Source: Paenibacillus sp. FSL R5-0345
GTDB taxonomy: Bacteria > Bacillota > Bacilli > Paenibacillales > Paenibacillaceae
Length of the DNA: 64,000 nt
Assembly (NCBI RefSeq): GCF_000758585.1
Contig: NZ_CP009281.1
Location: 6,324,001-6,388,000 of the forward strand
Reading direction: 5' to 3'
Shown here: piece by piece, positions 7,542-16,677 of the stretch
Numbering within the stretch: position 1 is the first letter of the stretch
Layout: each line of letters begins with the position of its first letter
Program-made: the position numbers and the translations under genes
The notes under the pieces: model-generated
The model's input: the letters and a program-made list of their open reading frames with translations, nothing else
The model's database searches: none
Told to the model about the DNA's origin: nothing

Positions 7542-8407
7542 GACTGAGCGTTCGCTCCGGCCACGATCTCGGTAATTTCCTGCGTAATTGCCGCCTGACG
7601 GGCACGGTTGTACGTAAGGGTAAGTTCTCCGATCATTTTCGACGCGTTCTTTGTTGCACTGCCCATCGCTGTCATTTTCGCACCCAGCTCACTGGCCTTG
7701 CCATCCAGAATTGCGCTATAAATTAAAGTTTCAGCGTATTTCGGAAGTAGCACTTCGAGTACGCCTTCTGGTGAAGGTTCATATTCGTAATTTGCAGTCG
7801 CTTCATGATGCTCATGATTTCCTACGCCTTCCATAGGCAACAATCGATCAACAGTTGGAATCTGGGTAATCGCATTGACGAATTGGTTATAACAAACGTA
7901 CAGCTCATCATACGTACCATCTACAAACTGTTGTACTGCCGAATTAGCGATAGACTTGATGTCAGCAAACTTCGGCGCATCCGATAGCTCAGTAACCTCC
8001 TGTACAATCGGATATTCACGGCGGCGTAAGAAGTCACGGCCTTTACGACCGATAACGAACAAGGCGTACTCATCTTTGGATTTATGGCGTTCCGCGATGA
8101 GCATCGTCACCTTACGTAAAATATTAGCGTTGTATCCACCCGCAAGCCCTCTATCAGAGGTCACGATAAGATAACCAGTTTTTTTCACAGGCCGACTGAC
8201 CAGCATAGGATGCTGAACGCCTTCTGTACCGGCAGCAATGCTCGATACAACCTCTTTCAGCTTCTCAGCATAAGGACGGGCGGCAATCGCCTTCTCCTGA
8301 GCTTTTCTCAGCTTGGAGGCAGCTACCATTTCCATCGCTTTTGTGATCTGTCTTGTGTTTTGAACACTCTTAATTTGACGTTTAATATCACGCATGCTTC
8401 TTGCCAT
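7538..8407 (-). CDS. atpG: ATP synthase F1 gamma subunit
   Basis: The 289-residue rotary shaft subunit begins MARSMRDIKRQIKSVQNTRQITKAMEMVAASKL and ends with the family signature ASKMIGELTLTYNRARQAAITQEITEIVAGANA. Both ends form the coiled coil that turns inside the alpha3beta3 head. It is of normal length. A GGTGG site precedes the ATG, and hairpin repeats occupy the gap to atpA. Confidence 0.97.
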   Translation of the reverse strand: MARSMRDIKRQIKSVQNTRQITKAMEMVAASKLRKAQEKAIAARPYAEKLKEVVSSIAAGTEGVQHPMLVSRPVKKTGYLIVTSDRGLAGGYNANILRKVTMLIAERHKSKDEYALFVIGRKGRDFLRRREYPIVQEVTELSDAPKFADIKSIANSAVQQFVDGTYDELYVCYNQFVNAITQIPTVDRLLPMEGVGNHEHHEATANYEYEPSPEGVLEVLLPKYAETLIYSAILDGKASELGAKMTAMGSATKNASKMIGELTLTYNRARQAAITQEITEIVAGANAQS

Positions 8408-8423
8408 GATTTCACCACCTTAG

Positions 8424-8528
8424 AGCTTTGACGGAGTCAAAGCTAACTTCGTAAGCATCTTCTTAGCTTTGACCAATTCAAAGCTAACTTTATAAGTAAT
8501 AGCCTGAGCTTCGGCAGTGCCAAAGCTC
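8424..8528 (-). repeat. Three tandem hairpin repeats directly upstream of atpG
   Basis: Three ~41-base units contain the hairpins AGCTTTGAC/GTCAAAGCT (8424-8444), AGCTTTGA/TCAAAGCT (8465-8485) and GAGCTTCGGCA/TGCCAAAGCTC (8506-8528). The first ends 2 bases before the AAGGTGG of atpG on the sense strand. Compared with the atpC copies, stem changes are compensated on both arms, which suggests an RNA hairpin. Confidence 0.78.
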
Positions 8529-8560
8529 ACTTAATAAGATTTGTTTACGCGCGATCTATA

Positions 8561-10072
8561 TTAGCTAGTAGCAAAGCCTCTTTTAAATTTATCAATTGCA
8601 GCTTTAAGAGCGGCTTCGTTATCGGCTGTCAAATCCTTGGTATCTCTGATGGATTGAGCAACTTCAGCAGCACTGCTATCCATGTAAGCAAGGAATTCCT
8701 TTTCAAAACGTTTTACGTCCTTAACAGGAATATCATCCAAATACCCTTTTACAGCTGTGTACAAGCTAAGCACTTGATGCTCAACAGACAACGGCTGATT
8801 TACACCTTGTTTCAGAACTTCCATCATACGCGCTCCGCGATTCAGACGAGCAAGCGTGGATTTATCAAGATCTGAGCCAAACTGTGAGAATGCTTGAAGT
8901 TCACGATATTGAGCAAGATCCAAACGAAGCGAACCTGCTACCTTTTTCATCGCTTTAATCTGAGCGGAACCCCCTACACGGGAAACGGAGATACCGACAT
9001 TGATTGCCGGACGTTGTCCAGAGTAGAACAGATCAGACTCAAGGAAGATTTGACCATCTGTAATCGAGATTACGTTCGTAGGAATGTAAGCCGATACGTC
9101 AGATGCTTGTGTTTCGATGAACGGAAGCGCGGTTAATGAACCACCACCAAGCTCATCACTAAGCTTAGCCGCACGCTCCAAAAGACGGGAGTGCAAGTAG
9201 AACACGTCACCAGGGAATGCTTCACGACCCGGTGGACGACGAAGCAGCAAGGACAATTCGCGATAAGCCGAAGCTTGTTTTGAAAGGTCATCATAAATGA
9301 TCAATACGTGTTCGCCCTTGTACATGAAGTATTCGCCCATTGCGCAACCTGCGTATGGAGCAATATACAACAGTGGGGATGGCTCGGAAGCCGAAGCAGT
9401 TACAACGATTGTATATTCCAACGCGCCATGACGGCGAAGAGTTTCTACAACCTGTGCTACTGTAGATTGTTTTTGTCCAATGGCAACATAAATACATTTC
9501 ATGCCGTTGCCTTTTTGGTTGATAATCGCATCGATTGCGATTGCAGTCTTACCAGTTTGACGGTCACCAATGATAAGTTCGCGTTGTCCACGACCAATTG
9601 GTACCATCGCGTCAATCGCTTTAAGGCCAGTTTGCATTGGCTCATGAACCGATTTACGGTCAATAACACCAGGAGCGTTATTCTCAACCGGACGGAACTC
9701 CGTCGTTTGAATAGGGCCTTTACCGTCTAGCGGCATACCGAGTGCATTAACTACACGACCCAGAAGGGCCTCTCCCACTGGAACTTGCATGATTTGTCCA
9801 GTACGTTTTACTTGATCGCCTTCACGAATTTCCTTGTACTCACCCAGAATAACAACACCGACGTTGCTTTCTTCCAGATTGAGCGCCATGCCCACTACTC
9901 CGTTGGAGAACTCTAGCAACTCGCCTGCCATTGCGTTTTCCAGACCGTAGACACGAGCGATACCGTCTCCGACTTGAATGACGGTGCCCACTTCGGCAAC
10001 TTCGATATCGGCTTTATATTGCTCAATTTGACTTTTGATCAAAGTGCTGATCTCTTCAGGTCTGATGCCCAA
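8561..10072 (-). CDS. atpA: ATP synthase F1 alpha subunit
   Basis: The 503-residue non-catalytic nucleotide-binding subunit has IRPEEISTLIKSQIEQY at the N-terminus, Walker A GDRQTGKTAIA near 170, and the AYRELSLLLRRPPGREAFPGDVFYLHSRLLERAA region. A GTG at 10081 also opens the frame, but TTG at 10072 gives the usual N-terminus and lies 8 bases from AGGGG, so it is preferred. Only 11 bases separate it from atpH. Confidence 0.97.
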   Translation of the reverse strand: MGIRPEEISTLIKSQIEQYKADIEVAEVGTVIQVGDGIARVYGLENAMAGELLEFSNGVVGMALNLEESNVGVVILGEYKEIREGDQVKRTGQIMQVPVGEALLGRVVNALGMPLDGKGPIQTTEFRPVENNAPGVIDRKSVHEPMQTGLKAIDAMVPIGRGQRELIIGDRQTGKTAIAIDAIINQKGNGMKCIYVAIGQKQSTVAQVVETLRRHGALEYTIVVTASASEPSPLLYIAPYAGCAMGEYFMYKGEHVLIIYDDLSKQASAYRELSLLLRRPPGREAFPGDVFYLHSRLLERAAKLSDELGGGSLTALPFIETQASDVSAYIPTNVISITDGQIFLESDLFYSGQRPAINVGISVSRVGGSAQIKAMKKVAGSLRLDLAQYRELQAFSQFGSDLDKSTLARLNRGARMMEVLKQGVNQPLSVEHQVLSLYTAVKGYLDDIPVKDVKRFEKEFLAYMDSSAAEVAQSIRDTKDLTADNEAALKAAIDKFKRGFATS

Positions 10073-10083
10073 TATCCTCACCC

Positions 10084-10635
10084 CTATCTTCTATGCTTAT
10101 CATTAAAGGATTTCTCGAGACGTTCCAATTTACTAGACAGACTGCCGTCATACAGCGTATCGCCGATATAAACTTTCAGTCCTCCCAGCAGGCTTGGATC
10201 TACCACATTCGTAACCCGGATTTTACGGTTTACGAGCTGGCCAAATTCTGCAGCTACAGCCGCTTGTTCTTCTTCACTTAAAGAATAAACGGAGTATACC
10301 TTAGCATCACCAATGCCAAGAGCGTCTCCTTCAATCTTGATATACGTATCCAGCAGTTCGGCAAAAATATCGGTTCTGCCCCGCTCTACTAACAGTTCTA
10401 CAATGTTCATCACGATAGGAGAGAGCTTATCTTGAAGTGCTGTGCGCAGCACTTTCAGCTTGTCGGACTCCGAGATACGTGGTGCAAGAATAAACCGCTG
10501 TACCTCTAGGTCTGAGTGTAATACTTCGACCACTGCCTTGAGCTGTTCTTCTACTTCAAGGGTAATCCCCTTCTCTACCGCTGCACTGTACAATGCTTTA
10601 GCGTAGCGCTTGGCAACTACCGTATCGCGGCTCAT
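10084..10635 (-). CDS. atpH: ATP synthase F1 delta subunit
   Basis: A 183-residue OSCP/delta subunit linking F1 to the peripheral stalk: DTVVAKRYAKALYSAAVEKG at the N-terminus and the conserved GGLKVYIGDTLYDGSLSSKLERL near the C-terminus. Its ATG overlaps the atpF stop (ATGA), indicating translational coupling. Confidence 0.96.
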   Translation of the reverse strand: MSRDTVVAKRYAKALYSAAVEKGITLEVEEQLKAVVEVLHSDLEVQRFILAPRISESDKLKVLRTALQDKLSPIVMNIVELLVERGRTDIFAELLDTYIKIEGDALGIGDAKVYSVYSLSEEEQAAVAAEFGQLVNRKIRVTNVVDPSLLGGLKVYIGDTLYDGSLSSKLERLEKSFNDKHRR

Positions 10636-11120
10636 GATCGGCCTCCTACCTCATTGAGGTATTGGTTCACAAGCTGCTCCTGCTCACTGCTAGCGCTAAC
10701 TTCTTTCTTAAGAAGTTTAGAAGCAATACGAACAGATGCCGTTCCAATTTCGCTGCGCAACTCTTCCACTGCTTTATTCTTCTCGTTCTCGATATCGCGC
10801 ACGGCCTCTTCTTTGACGCGTGCAGCTTCAACTTTAGCTTGCGCCAAAGCTTGTTCTACCTGTTGATTACTAGTAATTTGCGATTGTTGAATAATCTGTT
10901 GAGCTTCCTGGCGTGCACTGTTCAGCGCTTGCTTCTGCTCTTCCACATACGCGACCGCTTGCTCTCTAGTCTTCGCAGCTTCATCCATTTGCTGCATTAC
11001 CAGCTCACGGCGCTTCTCCATCACTGCGAACAATTTGCTGAACGCATACTTACTGAGCAAGAAATATAGAATCCCAAAGGCTACAATTGAAAATACGATG
11101 TTTGTCCAAACAATTTCCAC
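10632..11120 (-). CDS. atpF: ATP synthase Fo b subunit
   Basis: A 162-residue peripheral stalk subunit: one N-terminal membrane segment (IVFSIVAFGILYFLLSKYAF), then a long charged coiled coil rich in Glu/Gln/Ala/Lys. GTG at 11120 is chosen over GTG at 11129 because the GGAAGGGAG site is ~10 bases upstream of the former and abuts the latter. Overlaps atpH by 4 bases. Confidence 0.95.
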   Translation of the reverse strand: MEIVWTNIVFSIVAFGILYFLLSKYAFSKLFAVMEKRRELVMQQMDEAAKTREQAVAYVEEQKQALNSARQEAQQIIQQSQITSNQQVEQALAQAKVEAARVKEEAVRDIENEKNKAVEELRSEIGTASVRIASKLLKKEVSASSEQEQLVNQYLNEVGGRS

Positions 11121-11217
11121 TGAGGTCACTCCCTTCCGTTACCGCGTCATGCGGACGTATACAAAAGTAAGGCGCGGATGGCACTGGCCGTCCCCGCCAA
11201 ACCGTAAATACGGTTTA

Positions 11218-11430
11218 TTAAGAAAACATGATCAGGAATGCGATAACTGTTGCTGCCAACGGAATAACTTCGACGATACCTACACCGATAAACATTGTTG
11301 TTTGTAGGGCATTACGAGCTTCTGGCTGACGAGCGATGGACTCAACTGTTCTACTAACGATCATACCGTTACCAAGACCTGCGCCAAGTGCACCCAATCC
11401 AACCGCTATTGCTGCTGCTAAAAATTCCAT
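11218..11430 (-). CDS. atpE: ATP synthase Fo c subunit
   Basis: A 70-residue two-helix proteolipid that forms the c-ring. The first helix carries GLGALGAGLGNG, the polar loop ARQPEARN, and the second helix the ion-carrying glutamate E54 in GVGIVEVIP. The Ser-Thr pair that marks sodium-binding c subunits is not seen after E54, so proton coupling is inferred. A hairpin (AAACCGTA/TACGGTTT) lies just past the stop inside the operon. Confidence 0.96.
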   Translation of the reverse strand: MEFLAAAIAVGLGALGAGLGNGMIVSRTVESIARQPEARNALQTTMFIGVGIVEVIPLAATVIAFLIMFS

Positions 11431-11534
11431 TTGTAAATATCCTCCTTTAATTTCGGTTCATATTGTGTTTAATGATATAAGATATCTCCCGCGAAAGAAA
11501 ATCAGACGATAGCCGTTCTCTTCGCAGCAGTTCA

Positions 11535-12302
11535 TTAATGTGCTTCTTCTTCGTGAATCGTCATCTGTGCGATATAAACCATCGTCAGAATCGTAAAGAT
11601 AAACGCCTGTAGTGCCCCGACGAAAATACTGAAGCCTTGCCATACAGCCAGGAACGGAATACTGAGAATCCCCAGTTTCAAAATGACTGTAATCAGTACT
11701 TCTCCGGCAAAAATGTTAGCAAATAGACGAATAGCCAAAGCTACTGGTTTTGCCAAGTTCTCGATAATGTTCAGTGGCAAAAAGATTGGAAACGGCTCAA
11801 TATAGTGTTTGAAATAATGCTTTCCATTGAGCTTAATGCCCAGGAAGTTCATCAGTATAAACACAATAATTGCCAATCCTGCAGTGATATTAATGTCAGC
11901 AGTCGGCGACTTGTACCATAAGATCTCAACATGATCACCATGCGCCAAGTTCTTGGTTGCTTCAATCACATGGCCAAACACAGTTACAGGTCCATGTGCT
12001 TCAGTTACAACTGAGAAAGGCAATCCAAGAAGGTTGGAAACAAAGATAAACAGAATCAACGTTAGCCCCAAAGATATGTAAGGTTTTCCTTTCTTCAGGT
12101 CCATGGCACTGCTAATGACACCCTCTACAAATTCAACAACCCATTCCATAAAATTCTGAAGCTTAGATGGATTCTCAACCGAAAGCTTACGAACCGACAG
12201 CATCACCAGTACAAATACTACTGTACAACTGATCAGAAGCATCAATACGGCTGATATATCTATCGGTATTCCCCCGACAAAGATTTTCGGCATCTCATGC
12301 AT
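11535..12302 (-). CDS. atpB: ATP synthase Fo a subunit
   Basis: A 255-residue polytopic membrane subunit with about five to six hydrophobic segments. The essential arginine of the proton path lies in LAKPVALAIRLFANIFAGEVLI. It forms the ion half-channels against the c-ring. AAAGGGGG precedes the ATG. Its length and operon position (atpI-atpB-atpE) are standard. Confidence 0.96.
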   Translation of the reverse strand: MHEMPKIFVGGIPIDISAVLMLLISCTVVFVLVMLSVRKLSVENPSKLQNFMEWVVEFVEGVISSAMDLKKGKPYISLGLTLILFIFVSNLLGLPFSVVTEAHGPVTVFGHVIEATKNLAHGDHVEILWYKSPTADINITAGLAIIVFILMNFLGIKLNGKHYFKHYIEPFPIFLPLNIIENLAKPVALAIRLFANIFAGEVLITVILKLGILSIPFLAVWQGFSIFVGALQAFIFTILTMVYIAQMTIHEEEAH

Positions 12303-12331
12303 AGTATCATCCCCCTTTCTCTTTAATCTGG

Positions 12332-12709
12332 TTAAAGTTTGTTCTTCACACTCAGATATATCCCCGCAGGAATGGCGAGAAGCTGAGGAATGAATACGCC
12401 CGAAACAGTTGCTACCAGGGAGAAATGCTCAATTTTGACCGCGAACATGGTGACCAAAATTGCAAAGCTAATCCGTGTAACAAAACCGAGGCTGAAGGCA
12501 TTCCCTTCGTTGCTCGCAATCGACTGCGTTACCCGTCGAACCTTGACGGCCAGATAACGAAAGTTTACCAATCCCGCCACCAGACCCAGAGTCATGCCCA
12601 GCGTAGTCTCCCTGGTCTCATGATGAAGCGCCCAGCCCATTAAGAGTCCTGCCATAAGGACGAGCGTAACTCTAGTGACGGTATTGATCATGGGAGTCAT
12701 ATTATCCAT
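12332..12709 (-). CDS. atpI: ATP synthase-associated protein I
   Basis: A 125-residue protein with four hydrophobic segments and the NFRYLAVKVRRV loop, of the AtpI/UncI family encoded at the head of many atp operons and proposed to help c-ring assembly. GGGGGAG precedes the ATG. It overlaps the end of the upstream atpZ-like gene by 8 bases. Confidence 0.85.
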   Translation of the reverse strand: MDNMTPMINTVTRVTLVLMAGLLMGWALHHETRETTLGMTLGLVAGLVNFRYLAVKVRRVTQSIASNEGNAFSLGFVTRISFAILVTMFAVKIEHFSLVATVSGVFIPQLLAIPAGIYLSVKNKL

Positions 12710-12935
12710 TCTGCTCCCCCAAAAATTTTTTAATTAACAGGACGACGTTCATAATCCCCAGAATCATTCCGGTTATTGTGCCAATGGCGAGCCAATATTT
12801 CGGACCCTCCATCAGGTCTTTCAGCCACCTTGCCGCAAAAAAACCAATAACAATGTAAGCGGCGAGTATAGTGCCTGCACTTCCAATGATAAGCGCGGTC
12901 TGTAACAAGCTGTCACTGCTATTTTGTTCTTTCAT
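12702..12935 (-). CDS. atpZ: AtpZ-like small membrane protein, first gene of the atp operon
   Basis: A 77-residue protein with two hydrophobic helices (about 13-33 and 44-66) and the GFFAARWLKDLM...YWLAIGTITGMILGIMNV pattern of the AtpZ/AtpI family, thought to help cation supply or ATP synthase assembly. The ribosome binding site is weak. The atp promoter should lie in 12936-13048; I could not fix a convincing -35/-10. Confidence 0.75.
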   Translation of the reverse strand: MKEQNSSDSLLQTALIIGSAGTILAAYIVIGFFAARWLKDLMEGPKYWLAIGTITGMILGIMNVVLLIKKFLGEQNG

Positions 12936-13048
12936 TGGCTACAATCCCAACTAATTTTACTGAATTTCTGGAGACTTTGTCAATTCATTGAACATTGCCT
13001 AAAAACCCTTGAAAACATGAAAATAATCACAGCAAAATGTTCCAAAAC

Positions 13049-13078
13049 CATATAAACCGTACAGTTTGACTGTATGGT
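13049..13078 (-). terminator. Intrinsic terminator of mnaA
   Basis: Minus strand ACCATACAGT-CAA-ACTGTACGGT, then TTTATAT, ~35 bases past the mnaA stop. The T-tract is short but the 10-bp stem is strong. Confidence 0.7.
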
Positions 13079-13113
13079 GTTTTTAATCAGCTCAGATATT
13101 ACTTTAAATGAAA

Positions 13114-14274
13114 TTATTTATTTTTTGTGAACATTCTGTGAAACTCTTCAGGACGTTCCTTATTTACACCGAAATGGTGCAAAATCGCATTGACAATTCG
13201 TCGGGAGGCTTTGCCATCTCCGTACGGGTTGGCGGCCCGACTCATCGACTGATAGAGCTCATTATCAGTCAAAAGAGCATGTGTCCGTTCATACACCTTC
13301 TCCTCGTCCGTGCCCACAAGCTCCAGCGTTCCAGCATCTATCCCTTCAGGACGCTCCGTCGTATCACGAAGCACAAGGACGGGAACTCCATATGAAGGAG
13401 CTTCCTCTTGCAAACCGCCGGAATCGGTTAAAATCAAGTGGGTATGCGGATAAAAATTATGCAAATCCACGACATCCAGCGGATCAATCAGCTTAATTCT
13501 TGGATGTCCACCAAGAATTTCATGTGCAGGTTCCTTAACAGCAGGACTCGGATGCACAGGATAAACAATGGCTACATCTTCGAATTCATCAGCGATTCTT
13601 TTAACAGCTCGGAAGATATTACGATGCGGTTCACCTTGCGATTCTCTGCGGTGAGCAGTCATCAAAATAAGTCTTTTTCCTGAAGCAAAATCCAAAACAG
13701 GATGCCGATAATCCGGCTGTACGGTATATTGAAACACATCGGTTACGGTGTTGCCTGTGATATAAATACTTGATTCTTTTTTGTTCTCGTGTTTCAAATT
13801 GCTAGCTGACCAATCGGTCGGAGCAAAATGCAGATCGGCCAATACACCTGTTAGTTGACGGTTCATTTCCTCAGGATAAGGAGACAGTTTGTTCCATGTC
13901 CGAAGTCCTGCTTCTACGTGCCCAACCTGAATTTGCTGCAGGAAGGAGGCATAGCTCGCAAGGAACGTTGTTAATGTGTCCCCATGCACCAGTACGATAT
14001 CAGGCTTAACCTCTTTCAGTACAGGCTCCAAGCCTTCAAGCACACGAATAGTAATCTCATTCAGCGTCTGACGGTCTTTCATCACATCCAGATCGTAATC
14101 AGGAGTGATCTTAAACACTTCCAACACTTGGTCAAGGAGTTCTCTATGCTGTGCTGTTACACAAACAATTGATTCGATATGCTCAGGATGCTTCTCTAGT
14201 TCAAGAACTAGAGGAGCCATCTTGATCGCCTCGGGGCGCACTCCGAAAACAGTCATCACTTTAATTTTGGACAT
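13114..14274 (-). CDS. mnaA: UDP-N-acetylglucosamine 2-epimerase (non-hydrolysing)
   Basis: A 386-residue GT-B-fold enzyme interconverting UDP-GlcNAc and UDP-ManNAc, which supplies the ManNAc of teichoic-acid linkage units or other wall polymers. Family landmarks are GVRPEAIKMAPLV near the N-terminus, VHGDTLTTFLASYASF, the HVEAGLRT catalytic neighbourhood, and LTDSGGLQEEAPSYGVPVLVLRDTTERPEG near 290-315. Placement between upp and the atp operon matches other Firmicutes. It may be co-transcribed with upp, whose stop is 60 bases upstream. Confidence 0.95.
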   Translation of the reverse strand: MSKIKVMTVFGVRPEAIKMAPLVLELEKHPEHIESIVCVTAQHRELLDQVLEVFKITPDYDLDVMKDRQTLNEITIRVLEGLEPVLKEVKPDIVLVHGDTLTTFLASYASFLQQIQVGHVEAGLRTWNKLSPYPEEMNRQLTGVLADLHFAPTDWSASNLKHENKKESSIYITGNTVTDVFQYTVQPDYRHPVLDFASGKRLILMTAHRRESQGEPHRNIFRAVKRIADEFEDVAIVYPVHPSPAVKEPAHEILGGHPRIKLIDPLDVVDLHNFYPHTHLILTDSGGLQEEAPSYGVPVLVLRDTTERPEGIDAGTLELVGTDEEKVYERTHALLTDNELYQSMSRAANPYGDGKASRRIVNAILHHFGVNKERPEEFHRMFTKNK

Positions 14275-14334
14275 AACCCCTACCCTCTCATCAAAAAATT
14301 CAAATATTTCATATCCCTAATCACGAATTGCTAT

Positions 14335-14964
14335 TTACTTAGTTCCGTACAAACGGTCTCCCGCATCGCCAAGTCCCGGAACGATATATCCATGTTCATT
14401 CAAATGATCATCAAGCGCAGCTACGTAAATATCTACATCTGGATGAGCTTCTTGAACTGCAGCAACACCTTCTGGAGCCGCAATCAAGTTCATCATTTTA
14501 ATTTGTGTACAGCCACGCTTCTTCAACGAGGTAATAGCAGCAATCGCAGATCCCCCTGTAGCCAGCATTGGATCGATTACGATTAGCTCGCGTTCCTGTA
14601 CGTCTGTAGGAAGCTTAATGTAATACTCAACCGGTTGAAGTGTGTCCGGATCACGGAACAAGCCAACATGTCCTACTTTAGCAGCAGGGAGAAGCTTCAG
14701 AACGCCCTCAAGCATCCCTAGGCCCGCACGAAGAATAGGAATAAGCCCAAGCATTCTTCCCGAAATCACTTTACTTTCCGTTTCAGTGACCGGTGTCTGT
14801 ACCGTAATGGTCTCTAGAGGAATATCACGTGTAATCTCATAAGCCATCAATGTGGCAACTTCATCAACATGCTCTCTAAAATCCTTTGTGTTTGTTCTTA
14901 CATCGCGAATAAATGTTAGTTTGTGTTGAATTAAAGGATGATCGCAAATCACCAATTTTCCCAT
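14335..14964 (-). CDS. upp: Uracil phosphoribosyltransferase
   Basis: A 209-residue salvage enzyme converting uracil and PRPP to UMP. The PRPP-binding loop reads VIDPMLATGGSAIAAI (about 130-145) and the C-terminus GLGDAGDRLYGTK is the uracil-binding signature. GGAGGG precedes the ATG. Length is exactly that of the family. Confidence 0.97.
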   Translation of the reverse strand: MGKLVICDHPLIQHKLTFIRDVRTNTKDFREHVDEVATLMAYEITRDIPLETITVQTPVTETESKVISGRMLGLIPILRAGLGMLEGVLKLLPAAKVGHVGLFRDPDTLQPVEYYIKLPTDVQERELIVIDPMLATGGSAIAAITSLKKRGCTQIKMMNLIAAPEGVAAVQEAHPDVDIYVAALDDHLNEHGYIVPGLGDAGDRLYGTK

Positions 14965-15228
14965 TTTAATGTCCCTCCGGTAATTGTAAGTCTTGTCTAT
15001 AACCTCAGAAAGCGCTTTTGCTTCTCAGTGGCTAAATCCTGTCTATTATAGCATTCCCTTCGCTTCATTTCACCTAGAAAGGCACTTGTATCCATATTGA
15101 ACACATTCCTATTGTATATCCTTGACCTGAAAGGTAATGATTGGTTGAAACAATCAACCTTTCACTTATAAAACCTAGATTATGTTGTGCAAGTTTTACT
15201 TTTTCATACTATTCACATTTTTTTCACT

Positions 15229-15265
15229 ATTGTTTATGAAAGTTCCATGAACTTTCATAAACAAT
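15229..15265. repeat. Perfect 17-bp inverted repeat upstream of upp
   Basis: Arms ATTGTTTATGAAAGTTC and GAACTTTCATAAACAAT are exact complements around CAT. No T-run follows on either strand, so a terminator is unlikely; an operator or mRNA leader hairpin is more plausible. It sits ~265 bases upstream of the upp start. Confidence 0.65.
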
Positions 15266-15314
15266 TTCATCGTTTTCCCATCCATTCCCTATGTAATATT
15301 GTGAACAATAAACA

Positions 15315-15361
15315 ACAAAAAACCTCCACCAAATCCTAAAATCAGGACTTGATAGAGGTGA
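15315..15361 (-). terminator. Intrinsic terminator of glyA
   Basis: Minus strand CACCTCTATC...TCCT/AGGA...GGTGGAGG followed by TTTTTTG, ~25 bases past the glyA stop. Confidence 0.85.
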
Positions 15362-15386
15362 ACTCATTAATGAATACAAATAAGAA

Positions 15387-16634
15387 CTAGTATTTCAGTT
15401 CCGGATAAAGTGGGTACTGGTCTGTCAAATCAGCAACTTGACGAGCTGCCTCTGCCAATTTCGCTTCGTCCTTAGGATTCTTCAGAACATTAGCAATAAT
15501 GCGGCCAATAACTACCATTGCTTGCTCGTCCATACCACGGGAAGTGACTGCAGGTGTACCAATACGAATACCACTAGTTACAAAAGGACTCGTAGGATCA
15601 AATGGAATTGCGTTTTTATTCACGGTGATTCCGATGGAATCTAGTACTTTTTCCGCATCTTTTCCGGTAATGTTCAGGTTACGGGTATCAAGCAACATCA
15701 AGTGGTTATCCGTACCACCGGATACAATGTTAACCCCTTCGCTAATCAGCGTCTCCGCAAGAACATTTGCATTCTTCACTACATTCTCAGCATAAGTCTT
15801 AAAGGAAGGCTGCAAGGCTTCACCAAACGCAACTGCTTTTGACGCAATGACATGCATCAGTGGTCCGCCTTGGGAACCAGGGAATACAGCTTTATCGATC
15901 GCAGCAGCCCATGGCTGTCTGCACATAATCATACCTCCGCGAGGACCGCGTAAAGTCTTGTGTGTAGTAGTTGTAACAAAATGAGCATGAGGTACCGGGC
16001 TTGGATGAAGGCCAGCAGCAACAAGACCTGCGATATGGGCCATATCTACCATAAACAGAGCGCCGACATCATTGGCAATAGCACCAAGTTTTTCGAAATC
16101 AATAATCCGTGGATACGCACTTGCACCAGCAACAATCAATTTAGGACGGTGCTTAAAGGCTGCTTTACGTACTTCATCATAATCAATCAGGAAAGTATCT
16201 TCTTGCACACCATAGGCAACAAAGTTATACAGCAATCCGGAAGCATTGACTGGACTACCGTGCGTTAAATGTCCGCCATGCGCCAAGTTCATACCAAGAA
16301 CAGTGTCACCCGGGTTTAGCGCCGCCAAATAAACAGCCATATTCGCTTGTGCTCCGGAGTGCGGTTGTACGTTAACATGCTCCGCACCAAACAATTCTTT
16401 TGCACGATCACGAGCTAAATTCTCAACGATATCTACATCTTCACAGCCACCATAATAACGTTTGCCTGGATAGCCCTCTGCATATTTATTCGTAAGCACC
16501 GAGCCCATAGCTTCCATTACGGCTTCGCTAACGATATTCTCTGAGGCAATAAGCTCAATGTTGGCACGTTGACGTTTCAGTTCCAGTTCCATCGCTTCCA
16601 GTACTGCCGGGTCACTCTTACGTAATTGTTCCAT
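15387..16634 (-). CDS. glyA: Serine hydroxymethyltransferase
   Basis: A 415-residue PLP enzyme interconverting serine and glycine with tetrahydrofolate, the main one-carbon source. Visible signatures are the N-terminal ELIASENIVSEAVMEA, NKYAEGYPGKRYYGG, and the PLP lysine motif HFVTTTTHKTLRGPRGG, with the Schiff-base lysine following four threonines. The length is normal and GGGAGG precedes the ATG. It lies between ywlG and upp as in B. subtilis. Confidence 0.98.
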   Translation of the reverse strand: MEQLRKSDPAVLEAMELELKRQRANIELIASENIVSEAVMEAMGSVLTNKYAEGYPGKRYYGGCEDVDIVENLARDRAKELFGAEHVNVQPHSGAQANMAVYLAALNPGDTVLGMNLAHGGHLTHGSPVNASGLLYNFVAYGVQEDTFLIDYDEVRKAAFKHRPKLIVAGASAYPRIIDFEKLGAIANDVGALFMVDMAHIAGLVAAGLHPSPVPHAHFVTTTTHKTLRGPRGGMIMCRQPWAAAIDKAVFPGSQGGPLMHVIASKAVAFGEALQPSFKTYAENVVKNANVLAETLISEGVNIVSGGTDNHLMLLDTRNLNITGKDAEKVLDSIGITVNKNAIPFDPTSPFVTSGIRIGTPAVTSRGMDEQAMVVIGRIIANVLKNPKDEAKLAEAARQVADLTDQYPLYPELKY

Positions 16635-16677
16635 GTTCTTATTTCCTCCCTAGTGTGTGTAGATATGTTGTATTTAA

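Larger units (their letters stand above)
14965..15386. other. 422-base intergenic region between glyA and upp with two inverted repeats
   Basis: No gene is visible. It holds a -10-like TATAAT for upp (15050-15045, minus strand) with a poor -35, the glyA terminator, an imperfect hairpin GAAAGGT...ACCTTTC enclosing GATTG/CAATC (about 15130-15164), and a perfect 17-bp inverted repeat with a 3-base loop (15229-15265). Confidence 0.6.

Noticed and set aside
15229..15265. Terminator
   Set aside because: No T-run follows on either strand, and the glyA terminator is already present at 15315-15361.
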